DNA of 26,050 nucleotides from DASSBG01 sp965651365 (GTDB taxonomy: Bacteria; Pseudomonadota; Gammaproteobacteria; Xanthomonadales; Rhodanobacteraceae), in the NCBI GenBank assembly GCA_965651365.1, contig CBFGSA010000028.1, forward strand, positions 1 through 26,050, read 5' to 3'. Positions 21,917 through 26,050 of the stretch are shown here, one piece after another; positions within the stretch are counted from its first letter, which is position 1; the number at the start of each line of letters is the position of its first letter. The notes under the pieces were generated by a model, which made no database searches, was not told the origin of the DNA, and saw only the letters and a list, made by a program, of their open reading frames with translations. A program made the position numbers and the translations under genes.

Positions 21917-22001
21917 GCATCGCGCGCGATAAAAAGGCTTGTGCCTGAAAAACTTTTCGTGAAATCAATGGCCTGCCAGTTTGCTGTGGGTCCGGACTGA
22001 A

Positions 22002-23009
22002 TCAGCTCTGTCGGCCGATTCGGACCACGGTGCGTGCTGGCGCCTTGTTGTCCAGCAGGGCCGCAAAAACCTGCGGCAGCGCGTCCAGGCCCACTTCCTG
22101 GCTGGCGATGCTCGGCAGATGACGCGGTTTCCAGTCGCTGGCCAGATGCTGCCAGATGGCCTCGCGGATCGGCCGCGCGGTGCCGGCCGAGGCAATGCCG
22201 AGCAGACTGACGCCGCGGATGATGAAGGGCATCACCGTGGTCGCCAGGTCGTGGCCGGCAACCAGGCCGCAACTGGCGATATTGCCGTAAGGCCTGATCA
22301 CGCGGGTGAGACCGGCCAGCATTTCGCTGCCGACATTGTCCACCGCGCCGGCCCAGCGCGCGGTTTCCAGCGGCCGCTGGCCCCAGTACAGCTCATGCCG
22401 GGAAATGCACTGCTTCGCGCCCAGCTCCTGCAGGTAGTCGAACTTTTCCAGTGAGCCGGAGATGGCATGCATTTCGTAGCCGGCGCGGGTGAAGATGTCC
22501 AGCGCCAGCGAGCCGACGCCGCCGCTGGCGCCGGTGACCACGATCGGGCCCATGTCCGGGCGCTGGTCGTTCTGCTGCATTCGGTACAGCGCCAGTGCGG
22601 CGGTGAAGCCGGCGGTGCCGATGGCCATCGATTCGCGCAGGCTCAGGCCATCCGGCAGCGCGATGGTCCATTTGGCCGGCAGGCGGATGCGTTCGGCATA
22701 GCCGCCGTCGCGGGTCTCGGACAGGCCGCAGCCCGTGCACAGCACGGCATCGCCTTCCTTGAAGTCGGGGCTTGTGCTGGCAACCACATAGCCGGCAGCA
22801 TCGATACCGCCATTGAGCGGGAATTGGCGCAGGATCTTGCCCTTGCCGGTGCCGGCCAGTGCGTCCTTGTAGTTGACCGAAGAGTACTCGCAGTGCACCA
22901 GAACCTCGCCCTCGGAAAGCTCTGAAACGGGCATGTTCTGGAGCCCGGCACGGTAGCCCTGATCGTCGTTGCGGATGCGGAATGCGCAAAAAGCTTGATC
23001 GCTGCTCAT
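22002..23009 (-). CDS. acuI: YhdH/AcuI-type NADPH-dependent oxidoreductase (MDR superfamily)
   Basis: A 335-residue medium-chain reductase. The N-terminal catalytic domain has 'SSVNYKDALAGTGKGKI' and 'GGIDAAGYV', and the Rossmann domain has 'IVVTGASGGVGSLALDIF' (about 156-173). Structural zinc ligands of alcohol dehydrogenases are absent, as expected for this group. The YhdH/AcuI family reduces acrylyl-CoA; some members are annotated as quinone reductases, so the substrate is not certain. The ATG at 23009 has a weak GAG upstream. It is divergent from pyrG with about 108 nt between and may be read through toward the response-regulator gene 166 nt downstream. Confidence 0.88.
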   Translation of the reverse strand: MSSDQAFCAFRIRNDDQGYRAGLQNMPVSELSEGEVLVHCEYSSVNYKDALAGTGKGKILRQFPLNGGIDAAGYVVASTSPDFKEGDAVLCTGCGLSETRDGGYAERIRLPAKWTIALPDGLSLRESMAIGTAGFTAALALYRMQQNDQRPDMGPIVVTGASGGVGSLALDIFTRAGYEMHAISGSLEKFDYLQELGAKQCISRHELYWGQRPLETARWAGAVDNVGSEMLAGLTRVIRPYGNIASCGLVAGHDLATTVMPFIIRGVSLLGIASAGTARPIREAIWQHLASDWKPRHLPSIASQEVGLDALPQVFAALLDNKAPARTVVRIGRQS

Positions 23010-23085
23010 GCCAGGTCACTCTGGTTGCTCGGAGACAGGCTACGATAGCGCAAGTCCATCTGCTGCGCGGCCAGGACGGAACCTG

Positions 23086-23091
23086 TAAAAT
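23086..23091 (+). promoter_or_regulatory. pyrG: Possible -10 box of the pyrG promoter
   Basis: TAAAAT lies 26 nt before the pyrG ATG and is followed by ACCGTTTTCC, very like the sequence after the TAAAAT upstream of hisS. The -35 region is not convincing. If used, the leader would be only about 18-20 nt. Confidence 0.4.
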
Positions 23092-23117
23092 ACCGTTTTC
23101 CGGGCTGGCGCATTTTG

Positions 23118-24788
<1,671 letters not shown>

Positions 24789-24840
24789 GGGCGTCGCTTC
24801 GCGTTTCGGTTCGGGCAACGCAGATTCCGTGGCTTTTTTC

Positions 24841-25071
24841 GTCATCCTGGGGCCGCCGAAGGCGGAACCCGGGATCCATTTTAGAGAGCTCCAGAATTCG
24901 AGAGACATGAAAGAACCGGACAACGTCAAATTGGATTTACTCGCGCCATCCTGGCACTCGCCTCCGGATCAAGTCCGGGGCAGGCTCTGCGGGCCATCGG
25001 CTGCGCCGATGTTCGCTTTCGGCAATCCTGCCTCAGCGTCCGGATCACCGCTGTGCGGTGTCCAGGATGAC
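24841..25071. repeat. REP doublet, family A, copy 2, with enlarged centre
   Basis: The left end GTCATCCTGGGGCCG at 24841 continues as GGAACCCGGGATCCATTTT, nearly identical to copy 1. The right end CACCGC...GCGGTGTCCAGGATGAC finishes at 25071. The centre is longer than in copy 1 and contains a CTCCGGA/TCCGGGG hairpin near 24962-24980 and a 7-bp hairpin CATCGGC-TGC-GCCGATG (24995-25011). It fills most of the 353-nt pyrG-kdsA gap; I see no gene in it. Confidence 0.8.
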
Positions 25072-25141
25072 AAGTGCCTGGCAGGCGAAATGTATTTCGT
25101 CAAGCGTCGTTCCTCGAGGGATTCCACAGTGGAGAATGCGC

Positions 25142-25975
25142 ATGAAGCTGTGTGATTTCGAGGTCGGACTGGATCGGCCGCTGTTCCTGATCGCCGGGCC
25201 CTGCGTGGTCGAGTCCGAGCAGCTTCAGGTCGACACCGCAGCAACGCTGAAGGAAATCACCAGCGAGCTCGGCATGCCCTTCATCTTCAAGTCCAGCTTC
25301 GACAAGGCCAACCGCTCCTCGGGCGAGAGCTTCCGTGGTCTGGGCATGGAAGAAGGCCTGCGCATTCTGGCCGAGGTGCGCCGTCAGGTCGGCGTGCCGG
25401 TGCTGACCGACGTGCACGAATACACGCCTTTCGACGAGGTGGCCGAGGTGGTCGATGTGCTGCAGACACCGGCGTTCCTGTGCCGCCAGACCGATTTCAT
25501 CCACAAGGTGGCCGCAGCCGGTCGTCCGGTCAACATCAAGAAGGGCCAGTTCCTGGCGCCCTGGGACATGCGCCACGTGGTGGACAAGGCGCGCGCCACA
25601 GGCAATCGCCAGATCATGGTGTGCGAGCGCGGCGCCAGCTTCGGCTACAACAACCTGGTGTCGGACATGCGCTCGCTGTCGGCGATGCGCGACACCGATT
25701 GCCCTGTGGTGTTCGATGCCACCCATTCGGTGCAGTTGCCGGGCGGGCAGGGCAATCGTTCCGGCGGCCAGCGCGAATTCGTGCCGGTGCTGGCGCGCGC
25801 GGCCGTTGCCGCCGGTGTGGCCGGCCTGTTCGCCGAAACCCACCCCGATCCGGACAAGGCCTTGAGCGACGGCCCCAATGCCTGGCCGCTGGGGCAGATG
25901 CAGGAGTTGCTGGAAACCCTTCTTGAAATCGACGCTGTGGTCAAACGTCGCGGCTTCATGGAAAGCCAGACCTGA
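25142..25975 (+). CDS. kdsA: 2-dehydro-3-deoxyphosphooctonate aldolase (KDO-8-phosphate synthase)
   Basis: Condenses PEP with arabinose 5-phosphate to KDO 8-phosphate, the precursor of the KDO in lipopolysaccharide. The 277-residue protein is the usual length and carries 'LIAGPCVVES' near the start, the phosphate-binding 'FKSSFDKANRSS', 'TDVHE', 'QTDFI', 'NIKKGQFLAPWDM', 'CERGASFGYNNLVSDMRSL', and 'FAETHPDPDKALSDGPNAW'. The start at 25142 has GGAG 7 nt upstream (25131-25134); upstream in-frame ATGs lie in the REP element and are rejected. pyrG-kdsA is a standard gammaproteobacterial order, usually followed by eno beyond the window edge. Confidence 0.97.
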   Translation: MKLCDFEVGLDRPLFLIAGPCVVESEQLQVDTAATLKEITSELGMPFIFKSSFDKANRSSGESFRGLGMEEGLRILAEVRRQVGVPVLTDVHEYTPFDEVAEVVDVLQTPAFLCRQTDFIHKVAAAGRPVNIKKGQFLAPWDMRHVVDKARATGNRQIMVCERGASFGYNNLVSDMRSLSAMRDTDCPVVFDATHSVQLPGGQGNRSGGQREFVPVLARAAVAAGVAGLFAETHPDPDKALSDGPNAWPLGQMQELLETLLEIDAVVKRRGFMESQT

Positions 25976-26001
25976 TGGGACCGGCCAGCCATTCCATCTT
26001 C

Positions 26002-26050
26002 GTCACCCTGGGGCCGCCGCAGGCCGAACCCGGGATCTCTCCGGCCGTCA
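26002..26050 (+). repeat. REP unit, family A, copy 3 (cut by window edge)
   Basis: GTCACCCTGGGGCCG followed by CCGAACCCGGGATCT matches the left unit of copies 1 and 2 with a few differences. The right partner, if any, lies past the window end. It begins 26 nt after the kdsA stop. Confidence 0.7.

Overview
The window is high-G+C chromosomal DNA from a gammaproteobacterium, most likely of the Lysobacterales (Xanthomonadales). This rests on gene content and order: an rpoN-hpf-hprK-rapZ-EIIA(Man)-ptsH-ptsI cluster with mgtE on the same strand, pyrG followed by kdsA, and two families of REP-type palindromes common in that group. It is an inference from recognised families, not from any search.

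Layout, left to right. (1) 1-2264: a proline-rich DUF4870 membrane protein (+), a tRNA-Pro(CGG) gene (-) with promoter and terminator, and hisS (+). (2) 2265-4640: a 123-bp REP doublet, an aromatic-amino-acid/histidine ammonia-lyase-like gene (+) with a large internal insertion, and a 45-codon remnant of a glycerophosphodiester phosphodiesterase. (3) 4640-6001: the Mg2+ channel gene mgtE (-). (4) 6062-11433: an accessory block of four genes: a phosphoglycerol-transferase/LTA-synthase-like membrane enzyme (-), a divergent SGNH-fold protein (+), a 2OG-Fe(II) oxygenase (-) and a SAM methyltransferase (-). The last two directly abut ptsI. (5) 11451-17956: the regulatory PTS/sigma-54 cluster, read leftward: rpoN, hpf, hprK, rapZ, a mannose-family EIIA, ptsH and ptsI. 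(6) 18083-19525: a secreted DUF4139 protein (-). (7) 19846-21384: an hsp20 gene with a good sigma-32 promoter, and a cbpA-like J-domain gene (+). (8) 21476-23009: a PilH-like single-domain response regulator and a YhdH/AcuI-type oxidoreductase (-). (9) 23118-25975: pyrG and kdsA (+), separated and followed by REP elements.

How the genes work together. The PTS cluster has the phosphotransfer chain PtsI to HPr(His15) to EIIA(His10), plus HPr kinase/phosphorylase and RapZ. No sugar permease (EIIB/EIIC) is present, so it looks like a regulatory PTS. The accessory block seems to be wedged between ptsI and mgtE, which I believe are neighbours in relatives. Its enzymes suggest surface-glycan decoration. 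The stress pair hsp20/cbpA and the housekeeping pair pyrG/kdsA are ordinary.

Most worth a second look: the accessory block and its coupling to ptsI, the ammonia-lyase with its insertion, the phosphodiesterase remnant, and REP elements sitting inside operons and over a stop codon.
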